From: Heyndrickxia sporothermodurans
GTDB taxonomy: Bacteria > Bacillota > Bacilli > Bacillales > Bacillaceae_C
NCBI GenBank assembly: GCA_016756695.1
Contig: CP066701.1
Coordinates: 1 to 64,000 of the forward strand
Length of the DNA stretch: 64,000 nucleotides
Direction: 5' to 3'
Part shown: piece by piece, positions 9,157 through 18,394 of the stretch
Layout of the letters: the number at the start of each line of letters is the position of its first letter
Position numbering within the stretch: position 1 is the first letter of the stretch
The notes under the pieces: generated by a model
Told to the model about the DNA's origin: nothing
What the model saw: only the letters and a program-made list of their open reading frames with translations
Databases searched by the model: none
Translations under genes and position numbers: made by a program

Positions 9157-9763
9157 CTTTAACATCCTTTTTTTCCTCCCGAATCATGAAGTTCTCGACA
9201 AACTCTATGATAAGGGATTGGGTGTTAAGGGTGGTCAACTTTTTGGTTAGCGAATTGCGCTAAAGTGGTCAACTTTTATTTTAGCGTTTACAATACGAAA
9301 TTCATGTTTCAGCTACTAAGGTTTATTTTGAGAATTTTCAATATATTAAAATGCATCAAAGAAGTAGTAGAAACGGTTGGTCAATGGGGTGGACAAATTT
9401 TCTTTTAAATCATTATTCGGAAAATGAGTTGAAACAAAAATTCAAAACGTTTGAAGAAGCAATTTTAAAAGTTGCTGATTGGAAAAAGGATTTAAAACGA
9501 AAGTTCTCATATGAAATTAATTATGATAAAACCATGTATACTCAAGCTTGTGATAAATATATTAATACTATAAATATAGAGTTAAACTATGAAAGTGCAA
9601 ATACATTTTATTCAGAAATAACAAAGTATGAACAATTAGAAATTGTGAAAGATGACTATTGGCATGTTGAAGTATCAGGAGAAAATGCGAAGGAAATAGT
9701 ACAAAACATTATAAATGAATATCGTTTATCGTGTGCTATCTTGGCAGGATGAAAATGTATCTA

Positions 9764-9810
9764 AAAACATGTGCTACCTCTATTTTAAAGGCAGCACATG
9801 TTTTGAATCA
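9764..9810 (+). terminator. Rho-independent terminator after the split gene
   Basis: 12-base stem AAAACATGTGCT / AGCACATGTTTT (9764-9775 and 9793-9804). It closes the plus-strand transcript of the split gene ending at 9752. Confidence 0.65.
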
Positions 9811-9921
9811 TTATTAGAAAACGTTTCTTCTTTTAATTAAAAAAAAACGATTTTTATTCACTTTTAAGCCCTTCCTTTGAGTTCCCCTCACAAATACTCT
9901 TATTTTATTATATTAAACGAA

Positions 9922-9954
9922 AATGGAGTGCATAGACACGCTATACACTCCATT
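9922..9954 (-). terminator. Terminator of the 10284-9970 operon
   Basis: Stem AATGGAGTG with ATAG paired to CTAT and CACTCCATT around a short loop, followed on the minus strand by an AT-rich tract. It lies 16 bases past the stop codon at 9970. Confidence 0.55.
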
Positions 9955-9969
9955 ATTTATTTAGTCTTT

Positions 9970-10284
9970 TTAAAAATTAGAAATATACTTTCGATAATAT
10001 ATTTTAATAACATGTTCATCTATAATTTCATATCCTAAAATGGAAATAATGGTAGAGTAATCATTTAGAGACTTTAAATATTCTAGTTCTTGGGCTACTT
10101 CAAACCAATCATTTAGCTTTACACCTTGAACAAATAGGTCAGAATTGATTATATTTTTATCTTTAATAAGCCTAAGATTTAATAATCTCTCTATTTCTGA
10201 AATGGGAAGTGAATAATAGTCAATTACCTTATTTGGATAACTTTCATCAACATAAAAACGTAATGATTCATCAAGATATTTCAT
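9970..10284 (-). CDS. Hypothetical protein, 104 residues
   Basis: Not recognised. It begins MKYLDESLRFYVDES and has a pattern of alternating aromatic and acidic residues without a membrane segment or cysteine motif. The last gene of a minus-strand run 11378-9970, closed by a terminator. Confidence 0.5.
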   Translation of the reverse strand: MKYLDESLRFYVDESYPNKVIDYYSLPISEIERLLNLRLIKDKNIINSDLFVQGVKLNDWFEVAQELEYLKSLNDYSTIISILGYEIIDEHVIKIYYRKYISNF

Positions 10285-10321
10285 ATGATTTCACCACTTC
10301 TTTCTTTGTTTTGTACTAGTC

Positions 10322-10558
10322 TTAAAAACCTTCTAATTCACCGAAAGGAATTAGTTCTACTACGAGATTAGCATCATATTCTTGATTGATTTTCTCTATA
10401 TGTTTTATTATTTCAATCTCTTTGTTTTCGGGTATTACGTGCATCAGATCTCCTTCAAACTCAACCTTTTGGAAAGACTTATCTAAATAAGGGAAAACAA
10501 CATCATATTTCAAATCTAAATCTAGTGGTAGTTCATAGCCTAAGAATAAAGCTTTCAT
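10322..10558 (-). CDS. Hypothetical protein, 78 residues
   Basis: Not recognised. Begins MKALFLGYELPLDLDLKYD; acidic and soluble, probably a small alpha/beta fold. AAAAAGGAG lies before the ATG. It sits in the same minus-strand run as its neighbours. Confidence 0.5.
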   Translation of the reverse strand: MKALFLGYELPLDLDLKYDVVFPYLDKSFQKVEFEGDLMHVIPENKEIEIIKHIEKINQEYDANLVVELIPFGELEGF

Positions 10559-10603
10559 TTATTATTCTCCTTTTTAGAAGGTTGGTTTTCCCAACCTTCT
10601 ATG

Positions 10604-10780
10604 CTATAGATAAAGTTCTTCATATAATCTTTCTTTTAGTTCTTTTCTCTTTTTTAACTGTTTAATCCTTATCTTTACTGTTCTAATTTCATCTTGTGAC
10701 TCTAAACCATTTAAATAATATTCTAAGTCCCTAATTCTTTCAGAAAGAGATTCTATTTCCGAATGTATTTGTGATTCCAT
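10604..10780 (-). CDS. Small coiled-coil protein, 58 residues
   Basis: Entirely helical with heptad spacing of leucine and isoleucine (IESLSERIRDLEYYLNGLES) and a lysine/arginine-rich second half. The start at 10780 is preferred over the ATG two codons upstream, because AAGGAGA then lies about 9 bases away. Likely a protein-protein or nucleic-acid adaptor; no specific role visible. Confidence 0.45.
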   Translation of the reverse strand: MESQIHSEIESLSERIRDLEYYLNGLESQDEIRTVKIRIKQLKKRKELKERLYEELYL

Positions 10781-10818
10781 GTCCATTCTCTCCTTATTAT
10801 TTTTTATTCTTCTTCAAT

Positions 10819-11001
10819 CTAGTGAGTAACTTCATCACTAGATTGAGGAAGAGTACTACTTGTGAGGTACTCCCCTTTTCTATTGCTATCCGATAAATAA
10901 TCAGATTGATTTTCACTTAGCTTGTTTAAAATAATGATAGAAAACAGTAGAACGAAAATGATAAATAGTACAGTATAGATATTTTTTTTGACAAATTGCA
11001 T
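10819..11001 (-). CDS. Small membrane-anchored protein, 60 residues
   Basis: N-terminal lysines (MQFVKKN), one membrane helix at residues 9-26 (IYTVLFIIFVLLFSIIIL) and a polar serine-rich tail predicted outside the cell. No lipobox cysteine. AGGAGGGAATCC precedes the ATG. Function unknown; part of the same minus-strand run. Confidence 0.5.
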   Translation of the reverse strand: MQFVKKNIYTVLFIIFVLLFSIIILNKLSENQSDYLSDSNRKGEYLTSSTLPQSSDEVTH

Positions 11002-11066
11002 AATGGATTCCCTCCTGTTTTTAGACCATTCTTCCGATTTGATAATTTATGTTATGTTCCTTCCCA

Positions 11067-11378
11067 CTATTTGAGAGGACAGTTTTTACAATTCATATCA
11101 ACACATTGAGCACAAGGGAGTATGACTTCCTTACAATTCGGGCAAGTTTGTTTTTTAAATTGTTGAGGAAGTTCAACCTCTAATTCACATGAAGAACACC
11201 ATTCTGTTACTGTATCAATTTCTTTTGATTCAGTAGGTACATGTTCATTAGATGGAACATGTTTAACTTCTACAATAGGATCGATTGTGTCTATGATGAA
11301 TGGGTGTCTTTCTAAATGATTGTTACTTACTTCACGTTGATTTAGGATTCTTTCAATGTTTGTTTCGTATGGGTTCAT
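11067..11378 (-). CDS. Protein with a C-terminal cysteine-rich zinc-binding tail, 103 residues
   Basis: The start at 11378 (MNPYETNIERIL) follows AAAAGGTGATAG. The C-terminal 45 residues hold eight cysteines, mostly in CxxC pairs (CSSC, CPNC, CAQC, CKNC), a zinc-ribbon-like arrangement. The N-terminal half is acidic and unstructured. It lies just downstream of the first copy of the 0.57-kb leader repeat, which is probably its transcribed leader. Confidence 0.5.
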   Translation of the reverse strand: MNPYETNIERILNQREVSNNHLERHPFIIDTIDPIVEVKHVPSNEHVPTESKEIDTVTEWCSSCELEVELPQQFKKQTCPNCKEVILPCAQCVDMNCKNCPLK

Positions 11379-11436
11379 TTCTATCACCTTTTCTTTAGAT
11401 TTTGTTTTTATGTTTTAAGATTTTTAATTCTTTTGT

Positions 11437-12004
11437 TCTCCTTTTTTGCCTTACGAATGAATGAAGTTCCCAAAGGGAATTATTTTTCCCCTTTTGACAT
11501 GGAGAATGAACAGAAAGGATAGTCAATAGGTCAAGGGTCAAAGGGAAAAGTTTTTTCTCTTGACTGTTTTTTAGGAAAGATAAAAAAGTTTTACCGCCTT
11601 GACCTGTTGACTGGTGAACTTGGCTTTGTAAAGGGTAGGTTCGGGTGTCCTGCCCTTTATCAAAGCTTAGTGAACCTCCTTTCTGTACCATTCGTAAGGC
11701 AAAAGGGGAGAAATATCTCTTAAGAAAAAAAAGGGGGCAAATTCTGAAAGAATTAGGCTGCTTTTTTTCATCCATTAATGGGATTAATTATTTTGAAGGT
11801 GTAAAGGGTTTTCGGCTCGTTCATCCGTAAAGAAAATAGCAGGAACTTAGAAGATGTTTGTTTACTGGCTAACATGGTTTACTGTTGGCCATAAACAATA
11901 CAGATTCTAGTTATCGAGATTTTTAGGATGAAGCGACACTTACAGAATGAAAAAGGTTCTTCAAAGGAACGTTTTATCAGTCTGTTAGTGCTGTCGCCCA
12001 AAAG
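11437..12004 (-). repeat. 0.57-kb leader repeat, copy 1
   Basis: Nearly identical, in direct orientation, to 18395-18958. Both copies sit immediately upstream of a minus-strand gene. Within it a perfect 16-base inverted repeat, TTTTGCCTTACGAATG, bounds about 260 bases (11444-11459 and 11689-11704). In a minus-strand transcript the second arm lies next to AAGGAGA, so pairing of the arms would control access to that ribosome binding site. A short frame with AAAGGAGG and a TTG start lies between the arms. No protein is supported with confidence. It could also be a small non-autonomous mobile element. Confidence 0.7.
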
Positions 12005-12371
12005 ATAAAAGTGTAGTATATATTTTAAATTTTCGGTAAAAATAGTAATGGGTTCTTGAAAAACGAGGATTTATAACTGGATTAGTTTAAGTTTACCGGT
12101 GACTTGAACTTGATATTTCTTATTCTCCTTCGAATAAAAGGATGAAATATTGAAGGTTTAAAATTAGTAGTGTTTCACCCACACAAATAGCATTGCCGAA
12201 CGTTCGAACAAAAGGCAAAAAAACAGCAAATTGTCTTTATGATGTACCTTTTATATTCCCCGAAAACAGGTACTTTTCGGATAATAAATTCATGAAACAT
12301 ATTGCTGCCCTCATTAAGAAACAAAGATATTTTTGAGGGCTATTTGTGTTTATTTTTATTTAATTTACATA
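12005..12371. other. Non-coding stretch between leader repeat and IS1182
   Basis: No open frame with a ribosome binding site. It holds a hairpin GCCCTCA / TGAGGGC (about 12310-12339) followed by AT-rich sequence, probably a terminator, and a palindrome CGAACGTTCG near 12200. It may be the boundary between two mobile segments. Confidence 0.4.
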
Positions 12372-12551
12372 TGAATGAATTTCATAATTCTTAGCCCTTG
12401 TGTATCAAGGGGTTTAAGAGATAAAAAAAGAAGTACCTCCCCAAATCTTGTATAATGGTAGTTGACCAGTAAGCCCCCATTCAAACAACGCATATAAATG
12501 ATCAGCACCCCTTAGTACAATAATCGTATCAATTAAGGAGGTGCTTTTCCT

Positions 12552-12743
12552 ATGTCACAACAAAAACTAACAATCGTCCCCGTTTCAATACAACCAGAAA
12601 AAAATATTATAACATCCACAACTTCGAAAGATCCTTCAAATAGCTTTTGCACAATCAAAATTGAAGCTGCTGAAATTTCCTTCTTCAACGGCGTAGATGA
12701 GCACATCATCCAAACGGTCATGAGGGAGTTGAAAAATCTATGA
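12552..12743 (+). CDS. tnpA: IS66 protein TnpA, copy A
   Basis: 63 residues beginning MSQQKLTIVPVSIQPEKNI and ending in the conserved HIIQTVMRELKNL. Ribosome binding site AAGGAGGTGC. Identical to the protein at 55129. Overlaps tnpB by 4 bases. Confidence 0.8.
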   Translation: MSQQKLTIVPVSIQPEKNIITSTTSKDPSNSFCTIKIEAAEISFFNGVDEHIIQTVMRELKNL

Positions 12744-13093
12744 AACATGATTATACCAGTGTAAAAAACATTTATATTATTTGCGGTAAAACAGATATGA
12801 GGAAGGGAATTGATGGATTAGCAACGCTAATTCAAGATTCTTTCGAACTTGATCCATATGGAGATTCTATTTTCCTTTTCTCTGGTTGGAGTAAAGACCG
12901 TTATAAATGTTTATATTTTGATGGCGATGGTTTCGCCATGCTTTATAAGCGACTAGATGGAGGAAAACTTCAATTGCCAAAAGATGAAAATGAAGTACGT
13001 AAACTTTCGCAACAGGAGGTTCGCTGGTTGTTAGAAGGGTTGTCCATTCAGCAACCAAAGGCCATTCAAAAATCACAAAAAGGAGTATTCTAA
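12740..13093 (+). CDS. tnpB: IS66 accessory protein TnpB, copy A
   Basis: 117 residues, full length, with FLFSGWSKDRYKCLYFDGDG and VRWLLEGLSI. One codon differs from the other copies: TTGCC at 12974-12978 where copy 1 and copy B have TGGCC, changing QW to QL. That is one of several differences at a GGCC site. Confidence 0.88.
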   Translation: MKHDYTSVKNIYIICGKTDMRKGIDGLATLIQDSFELDPYGDSIFLFSGWSKDRYKCLYFDGDGFAMLYKRLDGGKLQLPKDENEVRKLSQQEVRWLLEGLSIQQPKAIQKSQKGVF

Positions 13094-13195
13094 ACAAGCT
13101 AGAAATGTTGGTTTATAGCCATTTTCAACTTCGCTTTCTACGTTAAAAATGTTATAATATAACTAACTTATGGTGAACGAAAAGTGGTGAAATAA

Positions 13196-14787
13196 ATGGT
13201 TAATACTTCTTCCAATAACAAGAATCCATATGGGAAATTAATTCGACTTCTCGAAGAACAATTGGCTCATTCAAATCAACAAAACAAAGACTTATCGAAA
13301 AAGCTAGATCAATCAACTAAACAGATTGAAGCGCTAACTGAACAAATTCGCCATTTAACAAAACTTTTATATGGATCGAAATCCGAAAAATCGAAATACA
13401 ACGTACCAGATGGGCAAGGCTCATTATTTGATGATGACCCGGCTTTTAGCGAACCTGAGCACACAGAAGAACAAAGCCAACAGACAATCTCTTATACTGT
13501 TGTACGAAAAGTTAAATCAAAAAAACGAAATGATTCCTTGCATGATGGTATTGAAGTAGAAGCTATTCACCATCATCCGAAAAATACAATCTGTGACTGT
13601 TGCCAAGGGCAAATGATTGAAATTGGTAGTACACTTGTACGTGAAGAAGCAAAATTTATTCCTGCAAAAATGATGAAAGTACAGCACATTGAACATGCGT
13701 ATGAATGTAAAGACTGCAAAGTTGATTCATCACAGCCAGCACAAATCAAACGCGGGAAAGCACCACAACCAGCGATTCAGCGTAGCATCGCAAGTCCTAG
13801 CGTACTTGCCAAAGTCATCTATGATAAATTTGCACAATATTTACCTCTTTACCGTCAGGTAAAGGAATGGAATCGCTATGGACTGAATACCAATGATAAA
13901 AACCTATCGAATTGGGTTATCCGTGTAGCACATGATTGGCTGTTACCTGTATACGAACGAATGAAAGAGTTGATGATGGCAAAATCGGTTTTGCATGTCG
14001 ATGAAACATACGGACAAATTATCAACCGATCCGATGGGAAATCTGGCCAAGCCAATGCGTATAATTGGGTGTTTCGAAGTGTGCCAAGCCAAGGTACTAA
14101 CAATGACTCTCTTTCAAAGCGCATTATCTCGAGCTCGATCTGTCCTTGAAAGTTTTATTGAAGGCTTTTCTGGAACGATTTGTGTGATGGTTATTCTGCT
14201 TATGATAAGTTGGAAGGCGTTAATTTCGCAAATTGTTGGGCGCATGTTCGTCGTTATTGGCTGAAAGCTGATAGCAAAAATGGTAGAATCGGTGTGAAAT
14301 ATTGTGATGATTTATATCGACTAGAAAGGCAATTTAAACGTTTGTCTCCGAGTAAACGAAGAAAAAAACGTCAAAAGTACTCGAAGCCAATCGTGGAGGA
14401 ATTCCTTCACTGGGTTGAAACATCACCATTTTACGGAAAAATGCGTTAGCAAAAGCAGCTGAATACACATTAAACAGGGCAAATGGACTCAAATTATTCC
14501 TGAATGATGGGCGAATTGAAATGGATAATAATCCAGCCGAGAACGCCATCCGTCCCAACGTTATAGGAAGAAAAAATTGGCTCTTTAGTGTAAGTGAAGC
14601 TGGTGCAAAAGCGAATGCCATCTGTTTAAGTATTGCTGAAACTGCCAAAAGTAACGGCGTTGATTTCTATGAATATATAAAGAAACTTTTTACGGATTTA
14701 CCAAATCTCGGCGTCCAACAAAACCCTGAAATTTTAGATCAATACATGCCCTGGTCAAAAATGATTCAGGCAGAATGTAGCAAATAA
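13196..14787 (+). pseudogene. tnpC: IS66 transposase TnpC, copy A, frameshifted as read
   Basis: Frame pieces 13196-14149, 14180-14449 and 14521-14787. N-terminal coiled coil, zinc-binding CDCCQG segment, catalytic aspartates (VLHVDETYGQI) and DNNPAENAIRP near the C terminus. The first break is at 14091-14097 (AAGGTACT), where the sense reading needs a GGCCC-type codon pair (SQGP). The second is near 14180 and the third is a missing A before 14442, shared with copy B. Confidence 0.85.
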
Positions 14788-14922
14788 ATGAAATAGCCGT
14801 AATTCGATTAAAAAAGTCAGAATTTACGGCTATTTACGATGCGTACCGAAAGGTACACTTATTTTTTATAATTCGGGCTTACGTTGACCACAAACCATAA
14901 AAAGACTGGAGGAGTACTTCTT

Positions 14923-16275
14923 ATGACTATTATACGACAACCTAGCCTATTTGGCATACAGGAATTATTTGACATGGAACCTACCCAAAAATATGAAGCC
15001 ATTATTTCAGCGGTAGATTTGGATTCGATGTACCATCAAGTGGCGAAAAAATCACGGTTGGGTGCACCGGAAGAACTAAACTATGCAGCCATGATTATCT
15101 CCACCTTTGTAAGATACATAGAGCGCATCCCTACGATGAAGGATCTTATAAAACGTCTTCATGATGATCTAGCTTTTAAGTTAAATTGTGGCTTTTTGGT
15201 TTCTGATCATGTGCCTTCAGAATCCTCCTATTCACGTCTCATAACGAAATTGGAGGAAAGCGATATCCTTGAGAAAGAACAAGAAAAAGTGGTCCTCCAG
15301 GCTATTGCAGAAGGTTTCATCACGGATGATACAGTGGCTATTGATGCAACCCATTTTGAAGCACGAGACCAAGCGCAGCCAAAAGAAGAAAAGCCAAAAT
15401 CTGAACCCCAAAAACGTGGTCGGAAATCAAAAGATGAGCGTGACGGGTGGCTTAAAGAACAAGCTGAAACGGAAGCCAATTTACCTTTATATGATAGAAA
15501 AATTGTGGCCCAATTAGATGTTCCCCTAGCCGAACTACGTGCCGAAGTTCCCCAAGACCCTAAATGGGGCGTGAAAAAGAACTCAGAAGGACAAAATGTT
15601 TTTGGTTTGGCTACAAAGGTCATTTAGCCGTTGGTACATCAAGCCAATACATTCTACAGGCTCTTTTTTCATCTGGGAGTCTAAATGATGGTAAGGCGTG
15701 ACTATCCCTTTACTGAAAGGAATTCAGGAACGCCTTCACCTTCCATTACGTTATCAAACAATGGATGCGGGCTATGACTATGAACCCATATACGAGCAGG
15801 TACATCGAATGGGACAACAATCCGTCATCGCGTATAATAAGCGAAATGAAGGGGAAATCATTGGCTATGATAAACACTTTGCCCCAACTTGTTTCAGAGA
15901 GCATTCTTATCGTTATGATAGTTTTGATCCTAAATATGAAACATTGAAATACACAAGACCAAAGGAATGCGCGACTGTCCCTTAGCTAATGAAGGTATTT
16001 GCCAAAAGGTTTATAAAGTGAAAATCACTTCAGACCTTCGCAGATATACCGCACCAGCACGCGGGTCACAAGCATGGAAAAACATTTTCAAACGTCGTAC
16101 TGCCGTAGAACGGGTTAATGCCTATCTGAAAGAATTCTTTCAACTGAACAATGTTCGCTATCGTACTGGGAAACGTGCAAAAATTCATTTTGACATGGTA
16201 ACCCTTATTTATAATGCTTCAAAGTTAGCCGCAGACCGAATTAATGTACAATTAAATCAGCAACAAGTAGCATGA
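14923..16275 (+). pseudogene. IS1182-family transposase, copy A, frameshifted as read
   Basis: Start at 14923 after GGAGGAG. DDE transposase of the IS1182 type: N-terminal LFDMEPTQKYEAIISAV, VAIDATHFEARD with the first catalytic aspartate, GYDYEPIYE, and a C-terminal RTAVERVNAYLKEFFQLNNV carrying the glutamate. Breaks: one T short in the T run at about 15601 (sense NVFWFGYKGH), an extra two bases at 15697 (GGCGTGAC, GGCAGC in copy B) and one missing base at 15969 (GCGCGAC, GCAGCGAC in copy B). Confidence 0.87.
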
Positions 16276-16389
16276 TTTCTGTTTTTAAAAATATATTTTA
16301 GAAATTCTGTAGGATTCTGTATTTTTAAAAAGAGCAATTATGAAATTGACTCATATAATAAAAAATGCATCTTAGAAAAAGCTAAAAAG

Positions 16390-16420
16390 AAAGTAGAATC
16401 ATCAATTATGATTCTACTTT
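16390..16420. terminator. Hairpin terminator right of IS1182 copy A
   Basis: 13-base stem AAAGTAGAATCAT / ATGATTCTACTTT with a 5-base loop. It lies at the end of a short open frame that starts in the IS end and would join the broken frame at 54874-54948 if the two IS flanks were brought together. Confidence 0.55.
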
Positions 16421-16485
16421 CAACCACGCATTCACTTAATCAAAAAATAAATTTTCTCCTACTTAGGAAAAATTTTTAACCTTTT

Positions 16486-16543
16486 GCCTACAAAAAGAGT
16501 GTCATTTCCCGAAGGATCAAGACACTCTTTTTGTAGGCTTTTT
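16486..16543 (-). terminator. Strong Rho-independent terminator
   Basis: 18-base perfect stem, GCCTACAAAAAGAGTGTC (16486-16503) against GACACTCTTTTTGTAGGC (16521-16538), with a T run on the plus side. It closes the minus-strand gene at 16544-16813 and may serve both strands. Confidence 0.75.
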
Positions 16544-16813
16544 TTAAGTAACTGGTAATTCCTTTTTAAATATAGATATTTCCAAACGTATATTTCCTTC
16601 ACTAAAGATTGAAACAAAAAATGATTCTTCATCCTCTGTGACTTCCATTTCAGATTCTTTATCAACGTCAAATTCCTGTAATATGTGATTAATCTTTTTT
16701 TCAGCTTCATCCTTCGCATCTTGGAAATGTAGAAAAGCATCCCCAAAAGAACTTAATTCATAGCATTTACTGTATTCAGTGAAACCATTTAAAATGTAAA
16801 TATTCACTTTCAT
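16544..16813 (-). CDS. Hypothetical protein, 89 residues
   Basis: Not recognised. Begins MKVNIYILNGFTEYSKCYEL; acidic, predicted beta strand at both ends around a helix (DAKDEAEKKINHILQEFDVD). GAAGGGGGA lies close before the ATG; a GTG two codons in has a better distance. Last gene of the minus-strand group 18387-16544. Confidence 0.5.
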   Translation of the reverse strand: MKVNIYILNGFTEYSKCYELSSFGDAFLHFQDAKDEAEKKINHILQEFDVDKESEMEVTEDEESFFVSIFSEGNIRLEISIFKKELPVT

Positions 16814-16861
16814 TCCCCCTTCTTAGCAGGGAAAGAGAACATTCTCTTTCCCTTTTTTTTA

Positions 16862-17728
16862 TTAAGCAACTGATAGTTTCCATATTCCTCTCACCACTGA
16901 TTGGAAGTTGTCATTCACTTGAAGTACCTGGCGAACTTTCTCTTTCCAGTGATTATTCTTTTTAGCTTTTTTGCTATCTGCAACAATTTCATAAATATGA
17001 CTTAAATCAGATTCTCCACCTAAATATTCTAATGCTCCTTGTACTAAATCCCTCCAAGTCATATTTTCAAAGTTACGTAAATCAAAGTCCTTTGTTACTG
17101 TGAATTTAATGGGTACTTGCCATATTTGGTTTTTTATAAAAACTAATAAATGTTCATGTGCGATAGGAATAAATTTTCCATTGTACGATTTTCTTCCACT
17201 AACAGTATTATGTTGTTCTTTTATCATATGAATTTCTAAATCACCTATCCAAGCCATATCTTTTATGATGGAATAATATTTCTTATTCTTTCTTACATCC
17301 CCACAAAGGAAAGCATGTCTTCCACCATTAACCAGTGCAGCGTATATTTTAGAATTCACTTTATCCAACTTTGTTATAAATTCTTCATAAGACATATTGT
17401 TGGATAAATCATCTTCATGGGCTGAACCACGTTGAGATTCATATTTGACTATATCCCAATATGGAGGGTGACTAAAGGTGAAATCACTACCAGTTGGTAT
17501 CTCATGAATTAAACCATTCCACCCATTATTTAAATCTAAATGAACACTATTTTTTATACCTAAATCAATTGCAACATCTTTTCCAGTACCCCCACCACTG
17601 AATACTTCTACAAATTTTTTAGGTTGATAGAATTCCAAAAGGTCTTTAATAATATGTCCAGTACAATTCCCACGATAAGAAGATTTTCCCCATTTTCCTC
17701 TGCTTGGATAACTTAAAATACTATTCAT
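16862..17728 (-). CDS. Orphan DNA methyltransferase with C-terminal winged-helix-like domain, 288 residues
   Basis: The start at 17728 (MNSILSYPSRGKWG) follows AAAGGAGAG; a longer frame lacks a site. Motif I FVEVFSGGGTGKD at about residues 38-50 binds S-adenosylmethionine; motif IV is SHPPYWD at about 85-91. The serine before PPY resembles N4-cytosine methyltransferases (S-P-P-Y) more than N6-adenine ones (D-P-P-Y), but the motif is unusual and the base cannot be assigned with certainty. The C-terminal 75 residues (TWRDLVQGALEYLGG to VRGIWKLS) look like a small winged-helix domain found on restriction-modification proteins. No restriction enzyme gene is adjacent, so it is an orphan. Confidence 0.7.
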   Translation of the reverse strand: MNSILSYPSRGKWGKSSYRGNCTGHIIKDLLEFYQPKKFVEVFSGGGTGKDVAIDLGIKNSVHLDLNNGWNGLIHEIPTGSDFTFSHPPYWDIVKYESQRGSAHEDDLSNNMSYEEFITKLDKVNSKIYAALVNGGRHAFLCGDVRKNKKYYSIIKDMAWIGDLEIHMIKEQHNTVSGRKSYNGKFIPIAHEHLLVFIKNQIWQVPIKFTVTKDFDLRNFENMTWRDLVQGALEYLGGESDLSHIYEIVADSKKAKKNNHWKEKVRQVLQVNDNFQSVVRGIWKLSVA

Positions 17729-17745
17729 TTTCAACTCTCCTTTTT

Positions 17746-17961
17746 TTAATAATTGCACCCTCTAAATGCCGATGGTCTATTTTCATAATTTATTTGTTGT
17801 TTATAGTTTGAAATCAATTTTTCATTTTCTTTTGATTTAGCATAACTTTGGATATGCTCTAATTCAGCAATTTTCATTTGATAATCAAAAATTCTTTCTT
17901 CCCTTGTTCTTGCATTGGACAATTCCAATATAGAACCACCTTTTTCACTATATTGTTTCAT
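17746..17961 (-). CDS. Hypothetical helical protein, 71 residues
   Basis: Not recognised. Helical and charged (REERIFDYQMKIAELEHIQS). It sits 17 bases upstream of the methyltransferase in the same direction, so the two are probably cotranscribed. The start is uncertain: ATG at 17961 has only a weak site, and a TTG further in follows a GGTGG. Confidence 0.4.
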   Translation of the reverse strand: MKQYSEKGGSILELSNARTREERIFDYQMKIAELEHIQSYAKSKENEKLISNYKQQINYENRPSAFRGCNY

Positions 17962-18057
17962 TACCTTAGTAGGCTTCTTTTGCTTAGAAGCTACTAAGGA
18001 TTTTTTACATTATTTCGTTCTAACCAATAATAAGCAACTGCTAAATATGAAAAATCT

Positions 18058-18387
18058 TCACAAGACTTTTAAAATAAAACAATTGTTTTTTTCATCTTCT
18101 TCAATCAAGCTGTCTAACACCTCTACTAGTTGGTCACAATAAATATCATTAGATTTTTTTAGTGTAATAATTTCTGATTTTACGATTTTAAATACTTCAA
18201 TGTCGTAAGTATCCATTGAATTTAGCGTGATTTTTACTCTTACCCCTCTTTTATATAAAGGTGTTCTAATCTTAAATTGAACCCCATTTTGTAATGCTAC
18301 AAATTCAGATGTTCCCCAAGCCATTAATGCGAATTTATCTAAAATGCGAATTTGATTTAAAATGGTTTTTGCAATTTCTGTATTCAT
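18058..18387 (-). CDS. Hypothetical protein behind the duplicated leader, 109 residues
   Basis: Not recognised. Begins MNTEIAKTILNQIRILDKFA. AAGGAGAG lies just before the ATG, at the very edge of the second copy of the 0.57-kb leader repeat. Beta-rich middle (FKIRTPLYKRGVRVKITLNS) and an acidic C-terminal helix. The leader's 16-base inverted repeat ends next to its ribosome binding site, suggesting control of translation by RNA folding. Confidence 0.55.
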   Translation of the reverse strand: MNTEIAKTILNQIRILDKFALMAWGTSEFVALQNGVQFKIRTPLYKRGVRVKITLNSMDTYDIEVFKIVKSEIITLKKSNDIYCDQLVEVLDSLIEEDEKNNCFILKVL

Positions 18388-18394
18388 GTTTTTC

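Larger units (their letters stand above)
6856..9292 (-). mobile_element. IS21-family element
   Basis: 2437 bases with IstA and IstB on the minus strand. The ends are TGTAAATG (left) and the complement of CGTTTACA (right), and each end carries repeated copies of a AAAAGTTGACCA-type subterminal motif, as is usual for IS21, where transposase binds several sites per end. It is flanked by a 5-base duplication, ATACG (6851-6855 and 9293-9297). It splits an unrelated plasmid gene. Both istA and istB carry one frameshift as read. Confidence 0.92.
6495..9752 (+). pseudogene. 271-codon hypothetical gene split by an IS21 element
   Basis: The 5' part is 6495-6855 and the 3' part 9298-9752. Removing the IS21 element and one copy of the 5-base duplication ATACG restores one frame of 272 codons including the stop. 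The junction reads KVWKYEIHVSATKVYF across the break. The N-terminal 60 residues form a coiled coil (LLQKEIELVETQLGEL), and the rest is mixed alpha/beta. No family recognised. The exact in-frame restoration argues that the insertion is recent. A hairpin terminator follows at 9764. Confidence 0.75.
12469..14882 (+). mobile_element. IS66-family element nested in IS1182, copy A
   Basis: Ends GTAAGCCCCCATTC (12469) and ATTCGGGCTTAC (14882), flanked by a perfect 8-base duplication GTTGACCA at 12461-12468 and 14883-14890. Order tnpA-tnpB-tnpC on the plus strand. It separates the IS1182 transposase gene from a likely promoter. The copy at 55046 has the same duplication and position, so the two nests descend from one insertion event. 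Confidence 0.95.
12372..16357 (+). mobile_element. IS1182-family element carrying a nested IS66, copy A
   Basis: The outer element runs from TGAATGAATTTCATAATT to the inverted counterpart AATTATGAAATTGACTCA, where it stops matching copy B at 54949-58935. The terminal inverted repeat core is AATTTCATAATT. An IS66 element sits in the leader between a TATAAT box and the transposase ribosome binding site. About 3986 bases in all; net length differs by one base from copy B. End points are accurate to a few bases, since no clear target duplication is visible. Confidence 0.85.

Noticed and set aside
11395-11775. Open frame of 126 codons in leader copy 1 (and 18335-18697 in copy 2)
   Set aside because: It is conserved only because the DNA is duplicated; it lacks a good ribosome binding site, runs through the inverted repeat into the next gene in copy 2, and its composition is unlike a folded protein.
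15228-15623. Minus-strand open frame of 131 codons opposite the IS1182 transposase (also 57807-58202)
   Set aside because: Shadow of the transposase; no ribosome binding site and unlikely amino acid content.
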